From contig NC_039360.1 in NCBI RefSeq assembly GCF_003573695.1, positions 64,791,911 to 64,855,910 of the forward strand: 64,000 bases of DNA. The letters run 5' to 3'. Under the pieces are notes generated by a model. That model had not been told where the DNA came from and searched no databases. It saw only the letters and a list, made by a program, of their open reading frames with translations. The position numbers were made by a program, and so were the translations under genes. This DNA comes from Papaver somniferum (lineage: Eukaryota > Streptophyta > Magnoliopsida > Ranunculales > Papaveraceae). Shown here one piece after another: positions 44,257 through 54,564 of the stretch; position 1 is the first letter of the stretch, and the number at the start of each line of letters is the position of its first letter.

Positions 44257-44958
44257 ATGATTAGAATTAATGAAGATGACAAAAGATTGGAGTGTAATAT
44301 GATAACAAAAACGATGGTTAATGAATTCCATGAAAACATCAAAGGAAGAATACATAAACGAAATTTTGAAGGAAGGAAGGTTACGGCGGTAGAAAAGACA
44401 TCACCCTTGAAAGATTGGGAAAAGCAAAAAATTACATTCATGGCGGCAGAAATACCAAAAGAAAATTTGAACCACACATCTCCGTTGGTTATTACAGTGC
44501 CTATTACGCGAAAAGATAAGGAGACAACAACAAAATCCACGGGAGAATGGATATTGAACAGAACTTTAATCGATACAGGAAGTTCAGTGGATATAATATT
44601 TTATCATGCATTCTGGGGAATGGGATTTAAAGATGAAGAAATGTCCAGTTCAACATATTTTGTTCACGGCTTTGGAAAATCCACAACAAAACCTAGAGGA
44701 GAAATAGTGGTACGAATTCCACTTGGAGAGATCGAAACACACGTAACACTGTGCGTGGTGGATATGGAATCGACATATAATATGTTATTAGGAAGACCAT
44801 GGATACATGCGATAAAATATGTAGTATCAACGTTGCATCAATGTATTAAATTCCCCACACCAAATGGAATAGGTGAAATCAGAGGAGATGTTGACAATGC
44901 GAAATTATGTCATCAAATTGAAGTACAACATTATGAAGGACAAGCAAAAAAGAAATAA
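44257..44958 (+). pseudogene. pol: Tat-type pol: gag-pol linker and aspartic protease
   Basis: 233 residues. The first 70 are the tail of a gag-pol linker. The protease follows with catalytic Asp106 in LIDTGSSVDII, a flap-like segment around residues 140-155, and the LLGRPW motif (about residues 175-180) characteristic of plant gypsy proteases. There is no nucleocapsid CCHC and no capsid region upstream. The frame stops at an in-frame TAA (44956-44958) and the RT continues in the same frame 12 bases on, so this stop is a nonsense mutation within the original polyprotein rather than a gene end. Confidence 0.88.
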
Positions 44959-44970
44959 TTTCGCAGAAAG

Positions 44971-46098
44971 TTGGCAAAGGAAGCAAAGAAAGAAGAAGAA
45001 TTTAGAGTATATATGATAAGGGAAAAAGAAGGCAAAGGAATACCCAACGAAATTTCGGAGGAAGGAGAAGAACCTGTGAAAACAATAAAAGAACCAACAC
45101 CGATGGGAGAACCTAAACCCAGTTACACTGCCGCAGAACCAACAAAAGAAATAAACGTTGGGACTATAGAAGAACCTCTAATATTGAGAATTGGAACCAA
45201 AATGGATATGGAAGAAGAAGAAAGAATTGTTAACCTGTTGAGAGAATATAAAGATGTTTTCGCAGGAAGCATGGATGAGATATCGGGAATAGATCCATCA
45301 ATTGCATGCCACAAGTTGGAGATTAACAAAAATGTGAGACCATTTAAACAGAGAATAAGAAAAATTGCAACAACTTATCATTCCAAAATAGAAGAAGAAC
45401 TACAGAAAATGCTTGATGCGGGAATCATAAGAGAAGCTAAGTACCCAGAATGGATAGGGAATATGGTCATTGTCCCAAAGAAAAACAAAGGAATCAGCAT
45501 TTGCATAGATTTCACTGATTTAAACAAAGCTTGCCCCAAAGATAGTTTTCCGTTACCAGATATTCCTCAAACGGTCGAATCCGCAACGGGAAACGATAGA
45601 GTATCGTCTTTAGATGGGTACAAAGGGTATAACCAAATCCCTCTCGCTGAAGAAGATCAAGAACATACTGCTTTCTTCCCCCCTAGAGGTTTATATTGTT
45701 ACACGAAAATGCCATTTGGTTTGCGAAATGCGGGAGCGACATACCAAAGAATGGTAGAGAAGGTGTTCGCAAAATGGATACACAAAACATTAGAAGTATA
45801 CGCGGATGACATGTTAGTAAAGAGTAAAGAAGCTAAAGACCATGTACAAGACCCGAGGGAGATTTTTGAACAAATGCGGCAGTATAACATTAAATTGAAT
45901 CCTGAGAAGTGTACTATTGGAGTTGCATCGGGAAAAAATTTAGGCTACATTGTATCAAAGGAAGGAATACAGATTGATCCAGAAAAAGTGCAAGCAGTTC
46001 GTGACATGCCAACACCAGCAACAATAAAAGATGTACAGAAGTTGAATGGTCTTCTAGCTTCGCTGGGAAGATTCATTTCGCGATCATCAGACAAATGA
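44971..46098 (+). pseudogene. pol: Tat-type pol: reverse transcriptase
   Basis: 375 residues. The variable acidic N-terminus is followed by RT motifs: MVIVPKKN, ICIDFTDLNKACPKDSFPLP, SSLDGYKGYNQI, MPFGLRNAGATYQRMV and the catalytic YADD (Tyr277-Asp280, 45799-45810). RT then runs to the LGYIVSKEGI and LNGLLASLGRFISRSSDK segments. It ends in a TGA (46096-46098) inside the connection to RNase H, which continues in frame. The catalytic region appears intact, but the product would be cut off before RNase H. Confidence 0.9.
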
Positions 46099-46668
46099 AA
46101 ATATTTTTTCGATATACTCAAGAAGGGTGCGAAGTTTAAATGGACTGATGAATGTGAAAAAGCTTTTCAAGGGATCAAAGAACATCTTATGAATACAACT
46201 ATTTTACAAAAAGCAGAATCAAGAGAAGAATTATTGATCTATCTTGCGACGACGTCGCATGCATTAAGTGCTGTGTTATTGCGAGTAGACGCATGAGTGG
46301 AGAAACCCATTTATTACATTAGCAAAACTTTTAATACTGCCGGGAAGAATTACTCAAAGATTGAGAAGTTAATCTTAGCATTATTTTATGCATCGTTTAA
46401 GCTCCGCATATATTTTCAGGCGCATAAGATAAAGGTATTAACAATAGTACCAATTGAATCAGTGATGAAGAATTCTAAAAGATCAGGAAGAGTAGAGGGA
46501 TGGAATGCACAAGTAGGCCACTTTGATATTAAATATGAAATTTTGTCTTCACCAAAGTCACAAGTTGTTGCAGATTTCTTGGCAGAATTTCCTTTAGAAG
46601 AAGATGAAGTAGTAGAAGAAATGATGGATATAGAAGAAGAACATGGAGATCCAAAAGATTTATTGTAG
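46099..46668 (+). pseudogene. pol: Tat-type pol: first RNase H (gypsy type, degenerate)
   Basis: Continues in frame after the RT stop and contains a second in-frame TGA at 46294-46296. The readable part includes the LLIYLATTSHALSAVLL segment, where active gypsy RNases H carry a catalytic Asp that is missing here. It is followed by PIYYISKTFNTAGKNYSKIEK and the VVADFLAEFP end. In Tat elements this domain is known to be degenerate once a second RNase H is present, so the missing Asp need not be a recent loss. The frame is lost just before the next domain (about 46650-46668). Confidence 0.82.
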
Positions 46669-47342
46669 ATGGATCATCAAATGGAGAAGCAAATGGAGTT
46701 GGAATTGTTTTAATTTCGCCAGAAGGAATAAAGATGGATTTTTCATTCAGATTGGAATTCACATCCACTAATAATGAAACGGAATATGAAGTTGTGACAC
46801 ATGCCTTAAAATTCGCAATAGAAATGAAACTAGAAAATTACAGGATCACTAGTGATTCGCAGCTAGTTATTCGCCAAATAAAGGGAGAGTATACTACAAA
46901 TGAACTATCCTTGAAGAAATACAAGAAGCTCATTGAAGAACTGTCAGCGAAAATCCCAAAAATAAAATGGAGGCACATTTCAAGAAAAGATAACAGACTT
47001 GCAGACGCTTTTGCTTTCATCTCAAGCATGATGACAGATCCAACTGCGAGATGCATAAAAATACAAACGCTTCTGTCACCATCAATCAATAAAGAAGAAG
47101 AAGAAGTGGACGTGATGATAATAGACAATGAAGAAGAAGAACAAACGAACAATATCGCAGACTGGAGAATGGAACTTCATGCATATTTGGCGGAAGGAGA
47201 AACACCAAGAAATAGATTGGAAACACACAAATTAAAAGGCCGTACAACGAATTATGAATTAAGAGATGGGTTGCTATACCGAGAATCCTTTAATGTACCA
47301 TCACTCAGATGTTTGACACGAGAGGAAGGAGAAAAGTGCTAA
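46660..47342 (+). pseudogene. pol: Tat-type pol: second (archaeal-type) RNase H
   Basis: The domain begins FIVDGSSNGEANGVGIVL (catalytic Asp at 46668-46670), in a frame open well before the first Met at 46734. The other acids are visible as Glu in NNETEYE (about 46772-46785), Asp in TSDSQLVIRQIKGEY (46854-46856) and Asp in RLADAFA (47004-47006). So the D-E-D-D set seems complete, unlike in the first RNase H. A Glu-rich linker follows, then the start of the integrase N-terminal region. The frame is lost near 47335. Confidence 0.85.
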
Positions 47343-47848
47343 AAATGTTACATAGTGGGGATGCTGGCAATCATAGCGGGGGAAGATCTTTGGCACATAT
47401 AGAAAAAATGCAAGGCTATTACTGGCCATACATGCACGAAGATGCAAAACAAATATCAAGACGTTGCGAAGATTGTCAACGACATGGAAAGAAAATACAT
47501 GCACCTGGAGCACCACTATCTTCTTCAACCAGTGTGTGTCCTTTTGGAAAGTGGGGCTTAGATATTGTGGGACCATTTTTACTAGGTTCTGGACAAATAA
47601 GATATTTAATAGTCGCAACAGATTATTCCACAAAATGGACAGAAGTGAAGGCAGTACAACATATTCGCAACAAAGATATCTTTACATTCATATTAGAAAA
47701 TATCATTTGCAGACTCGGAATTCCTGCGCAGTTGGTATCTGATAATGGGAAGCAGTTTGAAGGACAGAATATAGAAATGCTACTTAATGCATTCAAGATA
47801 AATGTGGAAAATCTACTCCTTTGTATCCACAAGCTAATGGGCAGGTAG
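47309..47848 (+). pseudogene. pol: Tat-type pol: integrase zinc-binding domain and core, part 1
   Basis: 179 residues in a new frame. The zinc-binding set is His15, His22 (HSGDAGNHSGG), Cys53 and Cys56 (CEDC). The core follows with catalytic Asp85 (WGLDIVGP) and Asp145 (LVSDNGKQFEG). The reading is lost by a one-base change near 47810, about 10 residues before the catalytic Glu, which lies in the next frame. Confidence 0.88.
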
Positions 47849-48405
47849 AAGCAACAAACAAAACAATTGCAGATATATTAAAGAAGAAATTGGAAGGACA
47901 TCACAGAGCATGGTGCGAACAAGTACATAACGCAGTATGGGCTTATAATACAACTAGAAGAGAAGCTACTGGAATGTCACCTTTTTGTTTAACATACGGA
48001 GTTGAAGCGGTGTTACCAACATCAGTTGTTATTCCGACAACAAAAAGAGAAGCTTGGGAGAAAAATCTTAGTGCGGGTTTGATCTTAGATAAACTTGATG
48101 AATTAGAAGAAAGAAGAGAAAAAGCTTTACAACATATGGAGAATTATCAGCGAAGATTAGCCCGAGAATATAATAAACGTGTCAAAGTACGCGAATTTCA
48201 ACCAGGAGATTTAGTTCTGCGAGAGACACCAATATATCAGCGAGAAAATGGTGGAAAATTAGCGAAAAAATGGGATGGACCTTACATCATTAAGGAGATA
48301 GTTGGAACAGGAGCTTATAGATTAATGGATCCAGAAGGCAGAGATGTTGGTCATAGACTTGACACACCATGGAACAGGTTGTATTTAAAAAGATATTATT
48401 CGTAA
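47821..48405 (+). pseudogene. pol: Tat-type pol: integrase core, part 2, and C-terminal domain
   Basis: 194 residues. The catalytic Glu is residue 10 (ANGQVEATN). The segment WAYNTTRREATGMSPF follows, then the C-terminal SH3-like part with FQPGDLVLRET, KWDGPYIIKEIVG and TPWNRLYLKRYY. No chromodomain follows the stop, which fits a non-chromovirus. The stop at 48405 is the natural end of pol. Confidence 0.9.
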
Positions 48406-49639
48406 GAAGCTTTGAGAAGTTATGGATTCTGAAAAAATAATTGCAAGATTATTCATATCAAAACAAGATCATGATGTGTGAAATTTTCGCAGAGATAATC
48501 ACAGAAGAATGACATAAAAGAAAGGGGCGAACCTTTATGGCGTACACCCTAGTTCACGAATAAAATTTTTCAAGAGGCAAATGTAAGACCTAAAGTACGT
48601 CATATTAGGGGATACCTGTTGCATGGCTCATGGAAAGGCTACACCTCCACCGGAACCTGAGTCATGGAGATTTGGGTCAATAAAACTCATCCGGGAGAGG
48701 CACCTTGGATTCTCAGCTTAAGCATATGACTTGGGTTGGGCGACTAAGGTAATAAGGACTCTCCTAAGGAGTGCATATCTTATCAAGGCGCCGAGGTACA
48801 CGGTTGAGTCAAGAGTGCCAGGGACGTCTGAAGCGTACCTTGTCATTCTTGACAAGTCTTGGCTTATACTGCACTCGACCCGAAGAAAACCCCACTTAGG
48901 GTGCAGTCTCGTAACCATAAGCCCCATAGGTAAAAGGTATAAGAGGCTGCAAAAACAACTGGTTGTTGTTAATACTGGATGGGAGGATCTAAACTTTTAT
49001 GGTAGAAGTACGCCTCCTTGAAGGGGCAACCGGGGGGAAGATAAGGGCGGCACCCTCCATTAGGGAGATGATAAGTGTCTTAAGACGCAAATGTCACGAG
49101 GCTTTATATTCGCAAGAGTATTAAGGCTTGTCATATTTGTGCAACAATCCTGAAGAGGCAATAATACAAAAGAAAAAGATAAGACGAGATCAATGGGTTT
49201 TTGCATGAAAGTGCGAAGACGTCCTGCGATTTCGTCGCAAGACGGCAATGTCATGGGGCTTTATTTTCGCAAGAATATTTAGGCCTGTCATATTGTCGCA
49301 ACATTCCTGAAGAGGCCATAATACAAAAGAAAAAGTTCAGGCAAGATCAATGGGTTTTTTCATGAAAGTGCAAGGACGTCCTGCGATTTTGTCGCAATGA
49401 CAAGAGGTGGCATAATAAGACCTTTAATTAGGAAGGAAAAATAAGACCACATGATAAAACAAAATATTTATAAGTATTCGTAACAGATTATTTTTTGCAA
49501 GAAAGAAAATGAGAGGCAAGTATGGGAATCAATAAACAAGAAGCATTATCTTTCTCATCAGCAAAATACTAAAAGGAAAAAATTGATTCCAAAGTTGGTT
49601 GAAGAATATTATTCGCAAAAGTGATAAAAGTAAGACAAT
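48406..49639 (+). other. Post-pol non-coding region of Tat-type element
   Basis: No sense-strand gene. It contains a 157-bp tandem duplication and lies between pol and the 3' end of the antisense gene, as a convergent spacer. Confidence 0.6.
49082..49400. repeat. 157-bp tandem duplication
   Basis: Copies start at 49082 (AAGACGCAAATGTCACGAGG) and 49239 (AAGACGGCAATGTCATGGGG) and stay alignable to about 49398 (GACGTCCTGCGATTTxGTCGCAA in both). Confidence 0.85.
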
Positions 49640-51730
49640 TCAAGAAGACAATTCGCCAATGTTCTCAATATCGCAAGCCTCTCCTTTATTTCGGTTCTGG
49701 TCTTCGCCATGACTAGCACCTTGATTATCGCCAGCAATTACTTCTTCAGGAGAGATTTCTTTCTCATTTTGATTAACACCAGCAGATGCTTCCTTAGAAG
49801 GAATTTCTTCTTCACCTTCCAAGAGATCATCCTCTGCACTACTTTCATAATCATAATCACTATCAGCAGGACGAGGAACTTCATCATCATCTACTTCCAA
49901 AGGTTCAATTGATGTAGGAGGAAGAGATTTGGACAATAAAATATCATTTACAAGGACTTCATCCCGGAGATGAACTTGACGAAGAAGTGCTCTCTGATGA
50001 TTCCTATCTTGAATATCCTTAAAATAAGCAAGATAATCAAGTCTTCTTTCGATCGGTCGCGAGAACCAGTAAGGGCAGAGACGAGCAGTGCATTTTTTTT
50101 GCGAATTTTGACATATTTAGCCTCCAAAACAGAAATGGAGGAATGAAGATTCTTCTCAGACTCTGCGAAAGATAAAATATAAAATTTCAATAAGATGAAG
50201 AACTCAAAAAAATATGACAAAGAAAAGATAGTTAAGGCAGTCAAACTATTATGACTACCTTCCTTTTGCGAAATAAGGTGTTGAATCAAGGACAAACAAC
50301 TATTCTCCCAACGGTCCATTGCGTCATCAAATTTATCTCCAACTAAACCTTTAAGTCGAGACTGAAGATTTTTCTCTTTAGAAATAAGAAAGGCATTTTT
50401 CTTCGGTAGAGAAGAATAAGATTCTTCTAATTTGGAAGATTGTTCTTTAAGTTGATTCGCCTTTACACTTAAAGCTATTCTACCTTGAATGAGTGTATCT
50501 CTTTCAGCGATAGATGACTCTGTTACTTCTTTAAGTTCATTTCTCAAAGAGCGAAGAGATTTCTCTTGGTCATCACATATTTTCTGAAGAATGTTAAGTT
50601 GTTGCGAAGATATCGCCATCTTGTTTAAACAAGTTCGCTTCTCTTGAGATAAGGTTTTATTCTCAAAGTTTCCATCCCTAAATTAGATTTAGTTAAAGAA
50701 TAAGAAAGGCGAGATACTTCATTACTTAATAAATCTTGTCTCTGAACTGATTGGGTATTTTCATTGGTAAGATTATTTATATGATCAAGAGAATATGAAT
50801 AGAGATTATCTAGTTGGTTATATTGATCCATCAAAATTTCTTTATCAACACGGGCTTCTTCAACAACAGATTCAAATTGATATCTCTCCATTATTCGTTT
50901 CTGGTTTAAGGCTTAACATGCGAAAGAGTGATTTCAAGGATAATTAAATATGGGAAGGATAAAACCATTAAAAAGGCAAATTGAAGACATGGATAAGAAA
51001 ATCATACCTCTCAATTCATAATTCTTCTTGCGAAGATTGTCACGATCCAACAAAATATTCTGAAGCTTTTGATTTTCGAGACGACGAGCATTACACTCTT
51101 TTTCCAAAGCTGTCTGCGAAGCAGCTCTGTCAGAACCTAAATGCTTACTCAGAATTTCGCAAACATTAGACTTGATAGGATCAATAGAAGACTTCTTGCC
51201 ATCATCCAGGACTTCAGATAAAATTTTGAAAGCAATATCTCTTCCTTCCACGTTTTCTTTAGAAAGAGGAAGAGACTCAGGTAGAGAACTGGCAGTGATA
51301 GAAGGTTGAGAAACATTCTCAATAGGAAGAGAATAAGTTTCATTCATAGAAGGATCAACAAGGGGGGTTTCAATCATTGAAAGGTCAGCCGAAGAAATGA
51401 AGTATGAGGCAGCTTTTTCGCGAATTGGAGATAAAGGTTTATCTTGCGAAGATGTCGCAGGAGATTTAGAAGAGATGAGTAAGTGGAATGGAACGGAAGG
51501 TTGAACAGTTTTAAGGTGGCGAGATTTATTGAGAGGTTTATTGACATCCTTATCACCCTGGGAATTACAATCCAGATAAGAAACAGAGGCAACAATATTG
51601 TTATTAGAAAAGGTTAGTGTTTCTTATCACCTTCTCATTCGCAGACTTTCTTTTATGCGCAACAACCTTATGCTGCGGTTTGGGAATATTAGGGTTCTGA
51701 ACTGTAAATTTAGTGTTGGAGGCGCTTTTG
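49640..51730 (-). pseudogene. Antisense coiled-coil gene of Tat-type element, apparently spliced
   Basis: On the minus strand, open segments can be linked by GT...AG introns of plant size. Exon A is 51730-51631, then an intron of 73 nt. Exon B is 51557-51008 (donor GAGAG/GTATGA), then an intron of 96 nt. Exon C is 50911-50259 (donor GAAG/GTAGTC), then an intron of 96 nt ending TTTCGCAG. Exon D runs 50162-49640. Phases agree at these junctions. The product is Ser/Pro-rich at first, then long coiled coil (repeated Leu/Glu/Lys patterns in exons C and D), then an acidic tail (VDDDEVPRPADSD, DYESSAEDDLLEGEEE). Frameshifts near 50660 and in the T8 run 50093-50100 make this copy defective. No start codon is assured: Met at 51377 is the first in exon B. 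Antisense additional genes are known in some Tat elements. I do not recognise a domain. Confidence 0.6.
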
Positions 51731-51833
51731 CTGAAATAACGAGAGTATGGGAATCACATAAACAACATCAAATAAGGCAATAAACAAGATCATTTTCAGC
51801 AAAACCCATAAAGAAGAAAAAAGAAAACTAACC

Positions 51834-51920
51834 TTGATGAATAAGATTGAAGAAGAAGAAGAAGAAAAATGGCAATAACGGATTTGCAGAAGAACGATGA
51901 AGTTGCAGAGAAAATAAAAA
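51834..51920 (-). other. Probable 5' leader exon of the antisense gene
   Basis: CT-rich leader downstream of the TATA box, ending in the donor AAG/GTTAGT (exon end about 51833). The matching acceptor TTATTTCAG lies just before 51730. The transcription start is estimated, not seen. Confidence 0.4.
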
Positions 51921-51945
51921 GAAAGAAAAAGAGAATGAGAAAGAA

Positions 51946-51953
51946 TATATATA
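51946..51953 (-). promoter_or_regulatory. Candidate TATA box of the antisense gene
   Basis: Minus strand CTATATATATTC, about 30 bp upstream of a CT-rich leader, as in ordinary plant promoters. It lies inside the element, independent of the LTR promoter. Confidence 0.55.
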
Positions 51954-52155
51954 GAGGAAATTTTTCCTCGAAAAGATAAACACGATTAATACGGAAAAAT
52001 ATAAATGGTTAAAAAGCAGCAGTTACAAAAGACGTGTCGAGAAACAGATGGAAGAAAGTGTACGTGTGATAAATGCAGAATATGAAGAAATGAACAGTTG
52101 CGGCATTTCTCACATCATTTTCTACTTCGCAGAAAAGATATGAGAAGAGTTAAGA

Positions 52156-52626
52156 TGTAGGATCAGAATCTCGCAACAATAATATCTTAGCGAAATTATC
52201 AACAACACAACACAACAGCATCGCAGAACAATTTCAGAAATAATATAACAAACAACGTCAGCTAAAATCATGAGAAAGATGTGATGGTCCTGCGAAAATT
52301 AGAGAGTTTGCGAGATTAAGATTTGTAAGGTTACGAGAATATCGCAAGTCATTTCCGAAAATAAAGGACAGATTAGCTGTCATCCACTATGTATTTCCCT
52401 GTAAATAGTCGTTCAGTTGTAAAGAAAGGGAGAGATCTTTTTTGAGTAAGAAACAAGTAAATAAGAGAGAGAAAGTCTAGAGCAGAAGTCATTCTTGATT
52501 CCTTTATCTTTTCTTGTAAGAATATTCAAAAATTGATCAATAAAAATTAAAAGTGTAAATCTAAAAATGAGTTGAGTAATAATGAAATCATATGAGGGGT
52601 GTAGTGTAGGATTTCCTGCAACTACA
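52156..52626 (+). repeat. 3' LTR of Tat-type element
   Basis: 471 bp, same length as the 5' LTR, with about 13 differences. Followed by ATACT. Confidence 0.92.
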
Positions 52627-52631
52627 ATACT

Positions 52632-54025
52632 CGGACTCCCATTTTGGATAAGGGGCGTCCAGTCGATAAGGGCGTCCAATATACTATTCACAGCCACCTA
52701 CTAAGGACACCCTAGGAATTTCTAGGGGCACCAGTTCTTCTTCACGAAATTACCTGAATTTGGCGGGAAAAATGTTGTTAAGATGCAGAATTTCAGGGAG
52801 GATTTTGGACGTCAATTTATGCAATCTTTTCGTGGATTTGGTTTGGTTTGGGACTGTTTGGTTGAAACACGAAAGGTAGTTGACTTGGTTTCGGATAAAT
52901 ATGGATTTAGTGTCCAATTTGGATATATCAGAGGCTGTTTCGCTACAGAATTTTCTAACTTGATTTCAGTTGAGATTCTGTCGGATTTCTTGCCGGATTT
53001 GGATTGACACCATCTTGTTACGAATAAACATGGATGGTAGGTCTTTTTGTTTCGATCAAATAGGGTTGTATATGTGGATTGGAAGTTGACAGGGTGCACG
53101 AGATATTCACGAGATATTTAGTAATTTTCACAAACTAACAGCGAGCATTTCTCTGTCTGGGACGTGTACCACACATGTTTGCTGATTTGGAGATTCTAGT
53201 TAAAGCATGAAGAACTTAAAGAAGGCAATTAAGCCCGTGAATGAGAACTGCAAGGAAAAGAAAGGAAAGAAAAATACTTTCTTTAATGGCAAAGTTATGG
53301 AGTGATAGGGGAGAAAACATAGGGTTGAGGATGGAGAAATCAGAGTTGCAGAGATGAACCAGTTCTGCTGGTGAAGAAGAACACGAAGAACATTAGACCA
53401 TACAAGACAGTCGTATTACTATAGTGCCAGCGATAGCTCTTATTTATCGTTTTCTGTAACACTTCGGTTTGTAACAAATATAATTGTTACAAACCCGGTT
53501 TTAATTAATTTTCTCCATTTACATCATTTGTGAGCACTTTTTGAGCATGAATAAATATCTTGAGAGAGTTTTTATCATGATGAACTAGACCCCGTTACTG
53601 GGACAACGGAGGAGGCTGTTTTTCGTTCATGTGATAATTAAAATAATTCCTTTATAAATATTTGCATAGAATTTAATTGTTTTATGATTTCTATTAATTA
53701 TTTGTTATTTTGTTTAATGTCGCATGCTTAGTTTTAATTACTTTTGATGCGTCATGCTCACAACTTACAACTAATGTTTTATGAAATCTATTTTGGCAAA
53801 GAATAGAGTTATTGTTTCTTTTGTTTTGAGCTATAAATGTCTAGGATTCATTTATGAACCCATGAACATGGAAAAACAGGAAAATCCCGAGTCCTGGTGA
53901 ATTCTTCATCCTGTGACCATATTTTGTACATATCTTCTTTATTTTTAATTTATTAATTCTTAAAATCAATCTCATCAAGTCCGAGTGAACGACAACCTTA
54001 TTTACCACTATATAAAATTCGATCA
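52632..54025 (+). repeat. 5' LTR of Athila-like member 2, second part
   Basis: Resumes with CGGACTCCCATTTTGGATAA, matching 57544 onward, and ends ATTCGATCA at 54025 directly before the primer site. Confidence 0.88.
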
Positions 54026-54030
54026 ATTTT

Positions 54031-54048
54031 TGGCGCCGCCGACACGGA
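54031..54048 (+). other. Primer binding site, Athila-like member 2
   Basis: TGGCGCCGCCGACACGGA, five bases after the LTR end. Confidence 0.8.
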
Positions 54049-54564
54049 CTTGTTTATAGATTTGTTTTTTAGGTTTTACTTTTATTTTTATTATTTTTGT
54101 TCTTTTTTACGCCTTTTGGTATTTTCTGTTTGCTTTCAGGTTTGGAGCGGAGCTAAAGAAAAAGAGAAAGTGCTGCAAAGAAAAGCAAAGCCAAAGAAGG
54201 AAAGAAAAGAGGAATCCAAAAGGAGTGAAGAAGAAGATTTTGTATATAGTTTATTTTTATTAGACTTTATTTTTTTTTTAGAAACTGTAATTAAGATTTT
54301 ATTGCTGTAATTTTTCTTTTTATTCCTGGACACTTTTTGGACTTGGACATTATTTTCTTAAAACCCTAAGGAAGGGTTAGTTTAAATAAAACTGCTGCAG
54401 GGAAGTACGACAGTTACGATACTGTCTCGGCCCCTCGGGTTCGTACATGACATATGAGTCGTGGCCCGAGTCGACTTCAGCGGTTCATCCCCCGTCTGGA
54501 ATGGGAGGTAAGGTTTTCTGAACACCCGCGAATCCCCTGTCAGTGGGTTTATTTTGTGTTGAGA
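54049..54564 (+). other. 5' leader of Athila-like member 2
   Basis: Contains the block at 54421-54500 shared with member 1 and the donor-like GGGAGGTAAGG at 54503-54513. ORF1 starts shortly after TTGAG/A, which could be an acceptor. An A/G-rich stretch at 54150-54240 gives a chance open frame without homology. Confidence 0.55.

Larger units (their letters stand above)
43678..52626 (+). mobile_element. Ty3/gypsy element of Tat type, gag deleted, pol broken
   Basis: LTRs of 471 bp each (43678-44148 and 52156-52626), TG...CA, with flanks CTACT and ATACT (4 of 5). The LTRs differ at about 13 positions by eye, roughly 97% identity, mostly transitions. Pol order is protease, RT, RNase H, second RNase H, integrase without a chromodomain. 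The second RNase H and the long 3' part with an antisense gene are the traits of the Tat lineage. Only about 87 bp lie between primer site and the first pol frame, so gag is gone. Confidence 0.9.

Noticed and set aside
48718..49021. Overlapping frames after Tat pol, possible extra sense gene
   Set aside because: Opposite-strand frames of similar length without motifs, next to a tandem duplication; no support for translation.
54050..54310. 86-residue Lys/Glu-rich frame in the leader of Athila-like member 2
   Set aside because: Produced by an A/G-rich stretch; it has no counterpart in member 1's leader.
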